Below are positions 21,980 to 35,300 of a DNA stretch of 64,000 nucleotides, in pieces. The notes beneath the pieces were generated by a model. The model saw only the letters and a program-made list of their open reading frames with translations, ran no database searches and was not told where the DNA came from. The position numbers and the translations under genes were made by a program. The stretch lies in contig JAHQRK010000042.1 in NCBI GenBank assembly GCA_019828595.1, positions 171,307 through 235,306 on the forward strand, written 5' to 3'. Source of the stretch: Aphanomyces cochlioides. Its lineage: Eukaryota > Oomycota > Saprolegniomycetes > Saprolegniales > Verrucalvaceae. How positions within the stretch are numbered: the stretch's first letter is position 1; every line of letters starts with the position of its first letter.

Positions 21980-24900
21980 ATGTCCAACGCCAACAGCTGT
22001 TCCGAGCTCCGTGAGACCAACACTCACGGAGTCACCATCATTCCAGGTATTGTATCACCTCACCCACTTTCGTCGTCCAATCAGGATGGCGGAAGTGGTG
22101 TGAGTAATGTCTCTACACCTAACCCTAGGGCCGAAGTGGAGGTCGAGTTCGACCCCAACAGCGTCTCTGGAGACCAATCTGCGTCTCGCTCCCCCAGCGC
22201 TTCACCTGGTGCTCCACTCGCCGGAGTTCCAGGGGGGGTCAACCTCAGTGGGTCAGTGGTTGACCCCCAGACCACTGTCGTTAACTTGTCTAGCGAAGCC
22301 CTCACTCAGGAGGGCGAACCACTGGGGCCTTGTGCCTGTGGTGGCTGCTTCCCTGGACTCCAATTGGAGTCGATCCCCAGTGAAGGCGGCGAGAAAACGG
22401 GGTCCATGCCAGCCCTAGAGGCTACGAGGGCCCCCCCTATGGGCACACCCTGCGGTTCTGTCTACTTCCCCCCAGGGGCCTCTTCGGAGGGGCGGGGGCG
22501 GTATCCCGATTTGGGTTCTCGCCGGAGCAATGGTGTACCCCAGTCACCGTGCTGCGGGGATGGCATGGATTCCCCTTCTACCCCTGTCACTGGGGGTCTG
22601 GCCCCGGCCTTTCTCGTGACCAATGGGACTGAGCCAGCAGCCACCAACCGCGTCGCCCCCTGTGCTGAGCCTCCTAGAACGGGAGAGGAAGAAGAAAAAT
22701 CTCAAGAGGACGTGGATATGGTCTCTGGAGACGCCGAGGGGAAGGATTCTACTGAAACCGAGGCCTTAACCGACGAGGGAAATACTCAAATTCACTCGGA
22801 GGTGGATGGGTCAGGCGACATTAACGGCCAAGCGAAGCCGTGTGATACTCCTGGAGAAGTTATTCAAGAGGAACAATCGACAAACAATGACAATGACCAG
22901 TCAAATCAAGACATTGTCGACAAATCCGTTGCTCAAGGAAATGGCGCTGTTGATCCTCCTACCGCGGCAGACAAAATACAAGGCGATCAAGAGCAACAAA
23001 ACGCTGAAAAGGCCAATCCATGGACGCAAAAGACTCCCGGCAAGGATTCAGCTTCGTCCAAAAAAGATGCCAAGCAAGGCAATGCCCCCAAAGGCGCGAA
23101 ACACCGCAACACTGGTGCTCATGCTATTGCCGATGACGATATTGCGCGATGCGAGGCCATGGCGGACGCATTCTACAAAGACTCTGGTGACATGGACGCC
23201 TTCATTGAAAATATTTTGCTCACCCCCCAGTCCCAAGTGTACGAGCTCACAGTCAAGTTGGGCGAAGCCTACAAGGACTGGTCCGAAAAAGTCATCTGCG
23301 ATCAATTTGTCAAGGAAAATCCTGGTTCGTTATGGGGCTCCAAATTTCCGAACATTTTGATCCACAAGAAGAACCCACAGACCATTGTGATCTCAAGTTA
23401 CAACTTGTCTACGTGCGTGGAAATGGGAGGCACAACGTTTCGACTTGGTGGCAAAGACTTCCTGGTTCCCAAGTACTCGCGTTATGGCAACAACTACTAC
23501 GTTACGTTCAACAAGGTCAGTCACCCTTCGATGGCCAAGGCGATTGTCAAGAAAATGGCTGCGTTGACCAAGTCAGTGATAGCAGCATTCAACCCTACTG
23601 CTGGTCAGAACATCAAGTCGCCGCATTTGAGAGTCATTTTCAAGTCGCCTGCGCCTCCTGCAGTGTTGGTGCCAAAATCCGGCGACGCACTACGCGAAAT
23701 CACCATTACGGATCCGTCGGGTCAGCCTTTTGTCGTCGTGTTTCAGCACAAGATCGCTGCTCTGAACAAGACATTGCCTCCGTCGATTGTTTCACGACGT
23801 GCAGAGGCCAAGGCTGAAAAAGCGAAGGCAAAAGCGGCCAAGGCAGCGGCAAAATCTCCTCCGTCAGGAGAAAAAGAACCTGAACATGATGGAGACGATC
23901 ATGATCAAGACCCTGGAACAAATGCGGAAGGCGAGGCCGACTCAACTGAGGCATCTGGAGATCGTCAAGATGAACAACCACAGCCAACAGCTCCTTCTCA
24001 TGGCTCTGATGTCGATATGTCTGGTGACAGCGATCCCCCTAACAACAATGGACAAGACAAACAACAAGAAGATGTGGAAATGTCTACCAACGAATCGCCC
24101 GCTCTTGCTCCACCAAGTGAGCAGCCCAAGAACTCGCTGGACCTTCAATTGGTAACGGGCTACCGGTCTGGACCAGCTCCAAAACGTACTTTGCCTTCGT
24201 CCCCACGTTTGGATCCCCTGCCGACATCCAACCGTTTTCATATCCTCGAAGAAGACGACGTGGAACTCTCGTTTGAAGACTTTGCAGTGCCTCGAATTGT
24301 ATTGGAAGATTCAAGTGCGCCACGCCCGAAAAAGACCAAAGGCAAAGCGAAGAAACAACGACTTGACAAGTCTGCTGCAGCCCACCTCGAATTGGCGAAG
24401 AAGATCATTCGAGACAAGAAAGTCGAAGGCAGTATCACCGAATGTCAACGCATTTTGCGAGATGATCCTCAGCTCGTTGCACATGCTATGTACGCACAAG
24501 ATGAAGACCTCAGTTTGTTTCAGTCACTTGTTGCAACCAAGACTATTGAGCGCAAGATGGCTTTGTTAAAAGCTCAAGGCAAGCCTCACAACTACAAACA
24601 TCACGTCAACTTCATGGCTCAATACAAGATTCACCCGTCAGAAATCTTGGAAGAATTGACCACGGACATACCAGAGATCAAGCGCATCCTCTTTGCACTT
24701 GCTACGATTGACTTATTCCTCTCAAATCGGGCCCCAGACCTCTACACAAACTCGGAGGCACTGACTGTTCTATTGAACCAAGAAGCAACAAGATTGCCTG
24801 ACACCAACTGCTTGACGGACTGGTCGCTGTTTGCTTTGATCGAAAACTTCAGCGACAATCTCGAGAAGTTCACTTTGCCGGCTCCCGTCTTGTCGGCCAT

Positions 24901-25018
24901 CTCGATGCTCAAAAGCATCACCAACAATTACCACATCGACGAGCTCTGCAGCAAAGCTCACCACTCCATGAACGCCGACGAAATTGATCCCCTCGATTTG
25001 GAGGACGATCAACTCTAA
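21980..25018 (+). CDS. ORF1 protein, 1012 aa, intact, mosaic
   Basis: Open from ATG 21980 to TAA. Up to about 23290 it carries C-type residues (SPSAS, AKQGN, AIADDD, GEAY). From about 23930 it carries E-type residues (GEADSTEASGDRQ, IVLED, RLDKS, VAHAM). A synonymous E-type change near 23103 lies inside the C-like part, so the exchange looks patchy rather than a single clean crossover. Length and domain order are the same as in the other intact copies. Confidence 0.85.
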   Translation: MSNANSCSELRETNTHGVTIIPGIVSPHPLSSSNQDGGSGVSNVSTPNPRAEVEVEFDPNSVSGDQSASRSPSASPGAPLAGVPGGVNLSGSVVDPQTTVVNLSSEALTQEGEPLGPCACGGCFPGLQLESIPSEGGEKTGSMPALEATRAPPMGTPCGSVYFPPGASSEGRGRYPDLGSRRSNGVPQSPCCGDGMDSPSTPVTGGLAPAFLVTNGTEPAATNRVAPCAEPPRTGEEEEKSQEDVDMVSGDAEGKDSTETEALTDEGNTQIHSEVDGSGDINGQAKPCDTPGEVIQEEQSTNNDNDQSNQDIVDKSVAQGNGAVDPPTAADKIQGDQEQQNAEKANPWTQKTPGKDSASSKKDAKQGNAPKGAKHRNTGAHAIADDDIARCEAMADAFYKDSGDMDAFIENILLTPQSQVYELTVKLGEAYKDWSEKVICDQFVKENPGSLWGSKFPNILIHKKNPQTIVISSYNLSTCVEMGGTTFRLGGKDFLVPKYSRYGNNYYVTFNKVSHPSMAKAIVKKMAALTKSVIAAFNPTAGQNIKSPHLRVIFKSPAPPAVLVPKSGDALREITITDPSGQPFVVVFQHKIAALNKTLPPSIVSRRAEAKAEKAKAKAAKAAAKSPPSGEKEPEHDGDDHDQDPGTNAEGEADSTEASGDRQDEQPQPTAPSHGSDVDMSGDSDPPNNNGQDKQQEDVEMSTNESPALAPPSEQPKNSLDLQLVTGYRSGPAPKRTLPSSPRLDPLPTSNRFHILEEDDVELSFEDFAVPRIVLEDSSAPRPKKTKGKAKKQRLDKSAAAHLELAKKIIRDKKVEGSITECQRILRDDPQLVAHAMYAQDEDLSLFQSLVATKTIERKMALLKAQGKPHNYKHHVNFMAQYKIHPSEILEELTTDIPEIKRILFALATIDLFLSNRAPDLYTNSEALTVLLNQEATRLPDTNCLTDWSLFALIENFSDNLEKFTLPAPVLSAISMLKSITNNYHIDELCSKAHHSMNADEIDPLDLEDDQL

Positions 25019-25096
25019 GGCTTCTATCCCCTGCTTCAATCCATTTCAACCTCCCCTCTGACCCCTCCATTCTACTCATTTTCATCTGTACTCGTG

Positions 25097-28000
25097 ATGA
25101 TTGACAACAACTTCTCCGATGTCCCAACTGAACTCGTGGACTGGGACCCACAAATCATCTCCCTCAACACCAATGGCTTCTCCAACAGTCATCGGTACAT
25201 CCTCGACAAACTATCAAGTGTTCACGACGTTTCCTTTATCCAAGAAACCCGTTTCCGCACGCCAAGTCTCCACGACCGTGTTGCGTTCCATTGGCAACGC
25301 ATCACAAACCACGAAGGCTCTTTGTTCTTTGAAGAGCCTATTTACCCTGAAGTATCCACGTCGCCAGCCACTGGAGGTCTGGCTACGTTGATACATCCTC
25401 ACTCTCCTTTGAAGAACGCCACTCAAGTCCCTCATGACAACCCAGTGCTTCGTGGTCGTTATCTACAAGTGCGATGTACTCTGGGTCCACTGACAGTCGT
25501 TCTCCACAATATCTATGCGCCGGCAGCCTTCCAAGAACGAGCAAGTTACTTCGAAGAATTGCCACGCGACTTTCCTCCACATGCGCTCCACATTGTTGGA
25601 GGAGATTTCAACTGCACTCTCAACAAAGATTTGGATTCGTTGAGACCCAGTACCTCCACCATGGCCGGCACCCTTCAACTGGAACAATGGATGCACAGTT
25701 TGTCTCTGGTGGATCTGTTTCGTCGTCAAAACCCCGTGGCAAGAACCTTCACAAGTCCCACACTCACCAACCGACTCGACTACATCTTTTGTTCGTCCAC
25801 CTTGGCGGGTCTTTGTCATTGGAAGGCGACGCACATGCCACACGTTCCACAGGCTGACCACGTGGCTTGTCGTATCATCTCAAAGCGTCAAACATTGCGC
25901 CATGGCTCTGGATCATGGAAAGCTCCAACTTGGCTACTTCGTCTACCACGAGCGGCCGAGATTGTTCATGGATGTCTGGATCGATTTTTGGACAAGTCTC
26001 CAACATTCCACAATATCTCCAAGGCCTACGACATGATGGTCAATGATATCCGCTCCCAACTCAAAGAATTCCATTCTCAACGATTGGAGAAACAACGTCT
26101 GCCGTTGAAGAAGTTAGCTGTCGAGATCGCTTCGCTTTTGCAAGTCCCCAACATGCGTCAAGATGCAGTGCTGGTGGATCGAGTGCGAGACCTTCAAAAG
26201 CAAATTCACGAGCTGCAAGATCGAGACAAGCAGTTTCGTCAAGACCAGGCGTTCCAACTTCACTTGTATAAAGCAGAGCGCTCGTCCAAGTTCCACTTCA
26301 TGTCCCCTGTCCCTACCCCCTTGAAGAAGACAGTCTTCAAAGAGTTGGTGGATGTCAATGGAAATGTTGTCTCCAATCAACAAGGCATGTCTGACGTCCT
26401 GGTCGACTACTACAAGGACTTGTTTGCAGCTCCCGAGGTGCAGCGATCTGGAGACGAAGTGTCGTCATTTCTGACCCCATTGACTCGACACAAGCAACTG
26501 CCAGAGCAAGCCCAGAAAGAGCTGTCGGCTCCCTTGCGCGCCAACGAGTTCTATCATGCTATTCGACACAGCAGTTCGAACTCAGCGCCAGGTCCCAACG
26601 CTCTGCCATTCGAAGTCCTCAAACTTGCACCTCACAAGTGGTCGTTGGTATTGGAGCTGCTATTCACACACCAGCTCCATTCTCACCCTCGCTTGACTCC
26701 CATGCAACTTGTCAGTACGCTGGTGTTGCTGCACAAGAAAGGCCCCAAGTCACAGGCCAAGAACTATCGGCCCATTAGCCTACTCAACACGGATGTGAAA
26801 ATCCTGACGAGTATTCTGGCTTATCGACCGCCACATTCGACACATCATCCACCCGGACCAGCAAGGCTTTATCCGTCGAAGCAATATCCAAACCAATATT
26901 GCACGACTGGATGACATGCTGCACCACATCAAACTACACAGTCCGTCCTCGATGGTGGCACTGCTTGACTTTGAGAAAGCTTTTGATCGCGTGGACCACG
27001 CGTACTTGCTCCGCGTCCTCCGTCACTATGGCTTTCCCGAAACCTTTGTTGACATGGTTCGCGTACTGTACTCGGGCCGCAAGTCTCGCATCTTGGTGAA
27101 CGGCTTCTTGTCCAAGCCAGTTCACATCTCACGCGGTGTGTTGCAAGGTGATCCACTGTCGCCACTTCTGTTTGTGATCGCTTTGGAACCGATGTGCCAA
27201 CTCCTACGGCAACACTCCAACTATGGCATCAAGTGTGGGGATCGCTACCACACTGGGAGTTACTTTGCCGACGACTCGCAACTCTATGCGGCAAATGAGA
27301 CGTGCCTCCACCGGCAGCTTGCATTGGTTCAAACCTTTTGCGACAAGTCTGGTTTCCGACTCAACGTAGACAAGACCCAAATTCTGACCTACAGCCAGTT
27401 GAATGGGAACCTTGCCTCACTACAAGTTACTTCCGACAGTCCTGTGAAGGCTCTTGGTATCTTGGTTGCGCCCAATCTTTCTCCATTGGCACGTTTCAAT
27501 TACGTGTTTGAGAAGTTTGTGGCTCGCTTGTCTTTGTGGCTCTACAAGGCTCGAACCATGGCCGGAAAAGTCACTATCCTGCACAGCATATGTCTGCCTG
27601 TGTTATGGTACCAACTGGCTTTTGTCCCTGCCGACAAAGACCTGGCCAAAAAGATCGACAAGGCCATGCTTCAATTTATGCATGGTGAAGAAATCAACCC
27701 ATCCTCCTCTGTCCATGGCCTCCGTTTGATCAAAAAGGAGATCCTATTCATGCCGAAGAAGTCCGGTGGCTTAGGCCTGCACCATGCACTTGCTTTATGG
27801 CAACAACACAACCGCTCTGTCATGATCAGATGCATTCAAGCCATCACCACCCCACCCCGCAAGTCTGCCATGTCCGCCTGGATTACGCCGGGCTATACTC
27901 TCCTCGAGAAGGCTTTTCATCCATGGGGTTCCCCCCGAGATCTCCTCTTGGCAAATGGCTCTTCTGCATTCATCAGACGACTGTACAAGAATCCCAATAT

Positions 28001-29147
28001 CACTCCAATGTGGAAAGCCTTATTGAGTAGCTGGTTTGAATCTCGCTGGACTCCGTACGGCTGTCCAAATCACATCTCATCTTTGGATGTTCCCCTTTGG
28101 CACAACTCGTATCTGCCTGGACTCGAAGACCTATACGATCAGTGCTCTACATCGACGCAAGACCAAGCCAATGTATTGGCTTCGCTTCACATCACGAAGT
28201 TGTCGCATTTGTTGACTCCGTGTCAGCGAGTTTGGCCAGCTTCGATCTTGTTCGACAAAATCAACCGTGCCTGCCGCCAAGCCAATTTTGTCCCTCCAAC
28301 GAAACAATGGATCTCAATCTTGGTGACCAAGTTATCACGATTGTTTGAGATTGTTTCTGAAGAGGATGCTCCCGTGTTCCACTTGCCGACGCCAAGCTCT
28401 GAATGGATGGAATGGCACTGGATAATTCACCCTGACTCGAGTCCGATCTTGTTGGCGCTTGCGACTTCGAAATCGGCTAAGATCAGAGCTTCTCCAGCTG
28501 CCAGCTCGTCCATTCTTCCTACCAAGCATCTCAACCTGCCATCCAACTTTTACGAAGACCCCAAGCGCCTTACCCAACTTGCCGCCTTCCTCCAACCCGA
28601 CCACATTCTCCCTCGATATGGAGAGTTCATTTTCAAGACCCTTCTCCGCGCCAACGCCATGCAATATCTGTTTCAGTACCAAGACCCCAAGCCGACGTGT
28701 GTCTTCTGTCGTGTCAATGAGACGTACGAGCATTTCCTGTTCTCTTGTGGATATGGTCAATCTGTTTGGTATTTCTTCAAGGCGATCCAGCGACTGCTCG
28801 AGTGTTCCTTTCCGTCCACGTGTCTGGAAATGTTCTACGAGACGCCCAAGCCGTCCGATGGATACTACATCCGTGGCTATCTGAAGATCTGGCCGATTGT
28901 CCGAGCCTGCGTGTATTATCAAATATGGCTCCAACGTGCCGATCGCACCTTTCGACCCGACCTCACAGCGAAGAGTCCGATGGAAGTTGCCATTCATGCT
29001 GCCTCTTTGATCAAGCTACATCTACAACAGCTCCTGGTTGATCTCCCTCTCAAGAAGGGATACACCAAGGTATTCAATGTGCTCAAGCATCTATCTTCGG
29101 ACCCCTGGTTACGTCAACACGCCATTCCTGACAGCGTCGTTTCATGA
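25097..29147 (+). pseudogene. ORF2 (endonuclease-RT), 5-bp deletion
   Basis: Starts at ATG 25097. A 5-bp deletion at about 26827, at the same place and with the same outcome as in copy B, ends the first frame at 26912-26914, inside the RT fingers after ILAYR. The second frame is open from there to TGA at 29145-29147. Outside the deletion it resembles copy E: QERASYF in the endonuclease, FIRRLYKN and SPAASSS in the C-terminal part, and SDPWLRQHAIPD at the end. Confidence 0.9.
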
Positions 29148-29293
29148 GTGAGCTGACGGCTCACTCACTTCATCTCCTGTTCAATGACCACTTTGCCATA
29201 TTCTGTTTTCCAAGTTCTATTTATACAGTACGAGGCAAATTAGTAAGTCATTAGGGCCTTTGCTCAAAAATAAGGTTAATACAACTCATTTAA
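29148..29293 (+). other. 3' UTR of copy D
   Basis: The hairpin at 29145-29167 has a 9-bp stem (tgagtgagc / gctcactca, loop tgacg) that includes the stop codon, the same form as in copy E. It ends ...catttaa with no poly(A). Confidence 0.75.
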
Positions 29294-32271
29294 CCCACAA
29301 AATGCATCTCGATGCCACTTTTTCTCCACTTTTGGTACCCACGTGCCACATGCACATCTCGACCCCATCGAGATACCCACTCGCCACGTCTGGCATGTTT
29401 GAAAGGTGTCATGCTCGTGTGGTGGACGACCAAGCATCAACTTGGTCCGAAATCAACACGCGAGAGTCCCAAGCATACCCCACAAAATGCATCTCGATGC
29501 CACTTTTTCTCCACTTTTGGTACCCACGTGCCACATGCACATCTCGACCCCATCGAGATACCCACTCGCCACGTCTGGCATGTTTGAAAGGTGTCATGCT
29601 CGTGTGGTGGACGACCAAGCATCAACTTGGTCCGAAATCAACACGCGAGAGTCCCAAGCATACCCCACAAAATGCATCTCGATGCCACTTTTTCTCCACT
29701 TTTGGTACCCACGTGCCACATGCACATCTCGACCCCATCGAGATACCCACTCGCCACGTCTGGCATGTTTGAAAGGTGTCATGCTCGTGTGGTGGACGAC
29801 CAAGCATCAACTTGGTCCGAAATCAACACGCGAGAGTCCCAAGCATACCCCACAAAATGCATCTCGATGCCACTTTTTCTCCACTTTTGGTACCCACGTG
29901 CCACATGCACATCTCGACCCCATCGAGATACCCACTCGCCACGTCTGGCATGTTTGAAAGGTGTCATGCTCGTGTGGTGGACGACCAAGCATCAACTTGG
30001 TCCGAAATCAACACGCGAGAGTCCCAAGCATACCCCACAAAATGCATCTCGATGCCACTTTTTCTCCACTTTTGGTACCCACGTGCCACATGCACATCTC
30101 GACCCCATCGAGATACCCACTCGCCACGTCTGGCATGTTTGAAAGGTGTCATGCTCGTGTGGTGGACGACCAAGCATCAACTTGGTCCGAAATCAACACG
30201 CGAGAGTCCCAAGCATACCCCACAAAATGCATCTCGATGCCACTTTTTCTCCACTTTTGGTACCCACGTGCCACATGCACATCTCGACCCCATCGAGATA
30301 CCCACTCGCCACGTCTGGCATGTTTGAAAGGTGTCATGCTCGTGTGGTGGACGACCAAGCATCAACTTGGTCCGAAATCAACACGCGAGAGTCCCAAGCA
30401 TACCCCACAAAATGCATCTCGATGCCACTTTTTCTCCACTTTTGGTACCCACGTGCCACATGCACATCTCGACCCCATCGAGATACCCACTCGCCACGTC
30501 TGGCATGTTTGAAAGGTGTCATGCTCGTGTGGTGGACGACCAAGCATCAACTTGGTCCGAAATCAACACACGCGAGAGTCCCAAGCATACCCCACAAAAT
30601 GCATCTCGATGCCACTTTTTCTCCACTTTTGGTACCCACGTGCCACATGCACATCTCGACCCCATCGAGATACCCACTCGCCACGTCTGGCATGTTTGAA
30701 AGGTGTCATGCTCGTGTGGTGGACGACCAAGCATCAACTTGGTCCGAAATCAACACGCGAGAGTCCCAAGCATACCCCACAAAATGCATCTCGATGCCAC
30801 TTTTTCTCCACTTTTGGTACCCACGTGCCACATGCACATCTCGACCCCATCGAGATACCCACTCGCCACGTCTGGCATGTTTGAAAGGTGTCATGCTCGT
30901 GTGGTGGACGACCAAGCATCAACTTGGTCCGAAATCAACACGCGAGAGTCCCAAGCATACCCCACAAAATGCATCTCGATGCCACTTTTTCTCCACTTTT
31001 GGTACCCACGTGCCACATGCACATCTCGACCCCATCGAGATACCCACTCGCCACGTCTGGCATGTTTTTGAAAGGTGTCATGCTCGTGTGGTGGACGACC
31101 AAGCATCAACTTGGTCCGAAATCAACACGCGAGAGTCCCAAGCATACCCCACAAAATGCATCTCGATGCCACTTTTTCTCCACTTTTGGTACCCACGTGC
31201 CACATGCACATCTCGACCCCATCGAGATACCCACTCGCCACGTCTGGCATGTTTGAAAGGTGTCATGCTCGTGTGGTGGACGACCAAGCATCAACTTGGT
31301 CCGAAATCAACACGCGAGAGTCCCAAGCATACCCCACAAAATGCATCTCGATGCCACTTTTTCTCCACTTTTGGTACCCACGTGCCACATGCACATCTCG
31401 ACCCCATCGAGATACCCACTCGCCACGTCTGGCATGTTTGAAAGGTGTCATGCTCGTGTGGTGGACGACCAAGCATCAACTTGGTCCGAAATCAACACGC
31501 GAGAGTCCCAAGCATACCCCACAAAATGCATCTCGATGCCACTTTTTTCTCCACTTTTGGTACCCACGTGCCACATGCACATCTCGACCCCATCGAGATA
31601 CCCACTCGCCACGTCTGGCATGTTTGAAAGGTGTCATGCTCGTGTGGTGGACGACCAAGCATCAACTTGGTCCGAAATCAACACGCGAGAGTCCCAAGCA
31701 TACCCCACAAAATGCATCTCGATGCCACTTTTTCTCCACTTTTGGTACCCACGTGCCACATGCACATCTCGACCCCATCGAGATACCCACTCGCCACGTC
31801 TGGCATGTTTGAAAGGTGTCATGCTCGTGTGGTGGACGACCAAGCATCAACTTGGTCCGAAATCAACACGCGAGAGTCCCAAGCATACCCCACAAAATGC
31901 ATCTCGATGCCACTTTTTCTCCACTTTTGGTACCCACGTGCCACATGCACATCTCGACCCCATCGAGATACCCACTCGCCACGTCTGGCATGTTTGAAAG
32001 GTGTCATGCTCGTGTGGTGGACGACCAAGCATCAACTTGGTCCGAAATCAACACGCGAGAGTCCCAAGCATACCCCACAAAATGCATCTCGATGCCACTT
32101 TTTCTCCACTTTTGGTACCCACGTGCCACATGCACATCTCGACCCCATCGATATACCCACTCGCCACGTCTGGCATGTTTGAAAGGTGTCATGCTCGTGT
32201 GGTGGACGACCAAGCATCAACTTGGTCCGAAATCAACACGCGAGAGTCCCAAGCATACCCCACAAAATGCA
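29294..32271 (+). repeat. 185-bp satellite array between copies D and E, about 16 monomers
   Basis: The length of 2978 bp equals 16 x 185 + 13 + 5. It runs from monomer nt 12 to nt 24. The extra 5 bp are three small insertions: +AC near 30569, +TT near 31066, +T near 31544. The last complete monomer before copy E has a G-to-T change near 32151 that disrupts the atctcga/tcgagat dyad. This is the most indel-rich array in the window. Confidence 0.97.
32259..32271 (+). repeat. 13-bp target-site duplication of copy E (left copy)
   Basis: The 13 bp cccacaaaatgca (monomer nt 12-24) end the left flank of copy E and restart its right flank at 39651-39663. One A is shared with the element's first base, so the edge is ambiguous by 1 nt. 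This is the third independent 13-bp duplication, at a third monomer position. Confidence 0.82.
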
Positions 32272-32332
32272 ACTTCCGAATTTGCCTCGTACCCCTCAAG
32301 TCAAGAAGTTATCAAGTGCCGCCGCGCTCAAA

Positions 32333-35300
32333 ATGTCCAACGCCAACAGCAGTTCCGAGCTCCGTGAGACCAACACTCACGGAGTCACCATCATTCCAGG
32401 TATTGTATCACCTCACCCACTTTCGTCGTCCAATCAGGATGGCGGAAGTGGTGTGAGTAATGTCTCTACACCTAACCCTAGGGCCGAAGTGGAGGTCGAG
32501 TTCGACCCCAACAGCGTCTCTGGAGACCAATCTGCGTCTCGCTCCACCAGCGCTTCACCTGGTGCTCCACTCGCCGGAGTTCCAGGGGGGGTCAACCTCA
32601 GTGGGTCAGTGGTTGACCCCCAGACCACTGTCGTTAACTTGTCTAGCGAAGCCCTCACTCAGGAGGGCGAACCACTGGGGCCTTGTGCCTGTGGTGGCTG
32701 CTTCCCTGGACTCCAATTGGAGTCGATCCCCAGTGAAGGCGGCGAGAAAACGGGGTCCATGCCAGCCCTAGAGGCTACGAGGGCCCCCCCTATGGGCACA
32801 CCCTGCGGTTCTGTCTACTTCCCCCCAGGGGCCTCTTCGGAGGGGCGGGGGCGGTATCGCGATTTGGGTTCTCGCCGGAGCAATGGTGTACCCCAGTCAC
32901 CGTGCTGCGGGGATGGCATGGATTCCCCTTCTACCCCTGTCACTGGGGGTCTGGCCCCGGCCTTTCTCGTGACCAATGGGACTGAGCCAGCAGCCACCAA
33001 CCGCGTCGCCCCCTGTGCTGAGCCTCCTAGAACGGGAGAGGAAGAAGAAAAATCTCAAGAGGACGTGGATATGGTCTCTGGAGACGCCGAGGGGAAGGAT
33101 TCTACTGAAACCGAGGCCTTAACCGACGAGGGAAATACTCAAATTCACTCGGAGGTGGATGGGTCAGGCGACATTAACGGCCAAGCGAAGCCGTGTGATA
33201 CTCCTGGAGAAGTTATTCAAGAGGAACAATCGACAAACAATGACAATGACCAGTCAAATCAAGACATTGTCGACAAATCCGTTGCTCAAGGAAATGGCGC
33301 TGTTGATCCTCCTACCGCGGCAGACAAAATACAAGGCGATCAAGAGCAACAAAACGCTGAAAAGGCCAATCCATGGACGCAAAAGACTCCCGGCAAGGAT
33401 TCAGCTTCGTCCAAGAAAGATTCCAAGCAAGGCAATGCTCCCAAAGGCGCAAAACACCGCAACACTGGTGCTCATGCTGTTGCCGATGACGATATTGCGC
33501 GATGCGAGGCCATGGCGGACGCATTCTACAAAGACTCTGGTGACATGGACGCCTTCATTGAAAACATTTTGCTCACCCCCCAGTCCCAAGTGTACGAGCT
33601 CACAGTCAAGTTGGGCGAAGGCTACAAGGACTGGTCCGAAAAAGTCATCTGCGATCAATTTGTCAAGGAAAATCCTGGTTCGTTATGGGGCTCCAAATTT
33701 CCGAACATTTTGATCCACAAGAAGAACCCACAGACCATTGTGATCTCAAGTTACAACTTGTCTACGTGCGTGGAAATGGGAGGCACAACGTTTCGACTTG
33801 GTGGCAAAGACTTCCTGGTTCCCAAGTACTCGCGTTATGGCAACAACTACTACGTTACGTTCAACAAGGTCAGTCACCCTTCGATGGCCAAGGCGATTGT
33901 CAAGAAAATGGCTGCATTGACCAAGTCAGTGATAGCAGCATTCAACCCTACTGCTGGTCAGAACATCAAGTCGCCGCATTTGAGAGTCATTTTCAAGTCG
34001 CCTGCGCCTCCTGCAGTGCTGGTGCCAAAATCCGGCGACGCACTACGCGAAATCACCATTACGGATCCGTCGGGTCAGCCTTTTGTCGTCGTGTTTCAGC
34101 ACAAGATCGCTGCTCTGAACAAGACATTGCCTCCGTCGATTGTTTCACGACGTGCAGAGGCCAAGGCTGAAAAAGCGAAGGCAAAAGCGGCCAAGGCAGC
34201 GGCAAAATCTCCTCCGTCAGGAGAAAAAGAACCTGAACATGATGGAGACGATCATGATCAAGACCCTGGAACAAATGCGGAAGGCGAGGCCGACTCAACT
34301 GAGGCATCTGGAGATCGTCAAGATGAACAACCACAGCCAACAGCTCCTTCTCATGGCTCTGATGTCGATATGTCTGGTGACAGCGATCCCCCTAACAACA
34401 ATGGACAAGACAAACAACAAGAAGATGTGGAAATGTCTACCAACGAATCGCCCGCTCTTGCTCCACCAAGTGAGCAGCCCAAGAACTCGCTGGACCTTCA
34501 ATTGGTAACGGGCTACCGGTCTGGACCAGCTCCAAAACGTACTTTGCCTTCGTCCCCACGTTTGGATCCCCTGCCGACATCCAACCGTTTTCATATCCTC
34601 GAAGAAGACGACGTGGAACTCTCGTTTGAAGACTTTGCAGTGCCTCGAATTGTATTGGAAGATTCAAGTGCGCCACGCCCGAAAAAGACCAAAGGCAAAG
34701 CGAAGAAACAACGACTTGACAAGTCTGCTGCAGCCCACCTCGAATTGGCGAAGAAGATCATTCGAGACAAGAAAGTCGAAGGCAGTATCACCGAATGTCA
34801 ACGCATTTTGCGAGATGACCCTCAGCTCGTTGCACATGCTATGTACGCACAAGATGAAGACCTCAGTTTGTTTCAGTCACTTGTTGCAACCAAGACTATT
34901 GAGCGCAAGATGGCTTTGTTAAAAGCTCAAGGCAAGCCTCACAACTACAAACATCACGTCAACTTCATGGCTCAATACAAGATTCACCCGTCAGAAATCT
35001 TGGAAGAATTGACCACGGACATACCAGAGATCAAGCGCATCCTCTTTGCACTTGCTACGATTGACTTATTCCTCTCAAATCGGGCCCCAGACCTCTACAC
35101 AAACTCGGAGGCACTGACTGTTCTATTGAACCAAGAAGCAACAAGATTGCCTGACACCAACTGCTTGACTGACTGGTCGCTGTTTGCTTTGATCGAAAAC
35201 TTCAGCGACAATCTCGAGAAGTTCACTTTGCCGGCTCCCGTCTTGTCGGCCATCTCGATGCTCAAAAGCATCACCAACAATTACCACATCGACGAGCTCT

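Larger units (their letters stand above)
21919..29293 (+). mobile_element. LINE copy D, full length, apparent recombinant of C-like and E-like copies
   Basis: A complete element (ORF1 21980-25018, ORF2 25097-29147). The left junction (monomer nt 45) is the same as C's and the right junction (nt 12) the same as E's. The two flanks therefore overlap by about 34 bp rather than 13. Internal variants agree: the 5' half of ORF1 is mostly C-like, while the 3' part of ORF1, the end of ORF2 and the 3' UTR are E-like. The ORF2 5-bp deletion is shared with B only. Confidence 0.93.
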
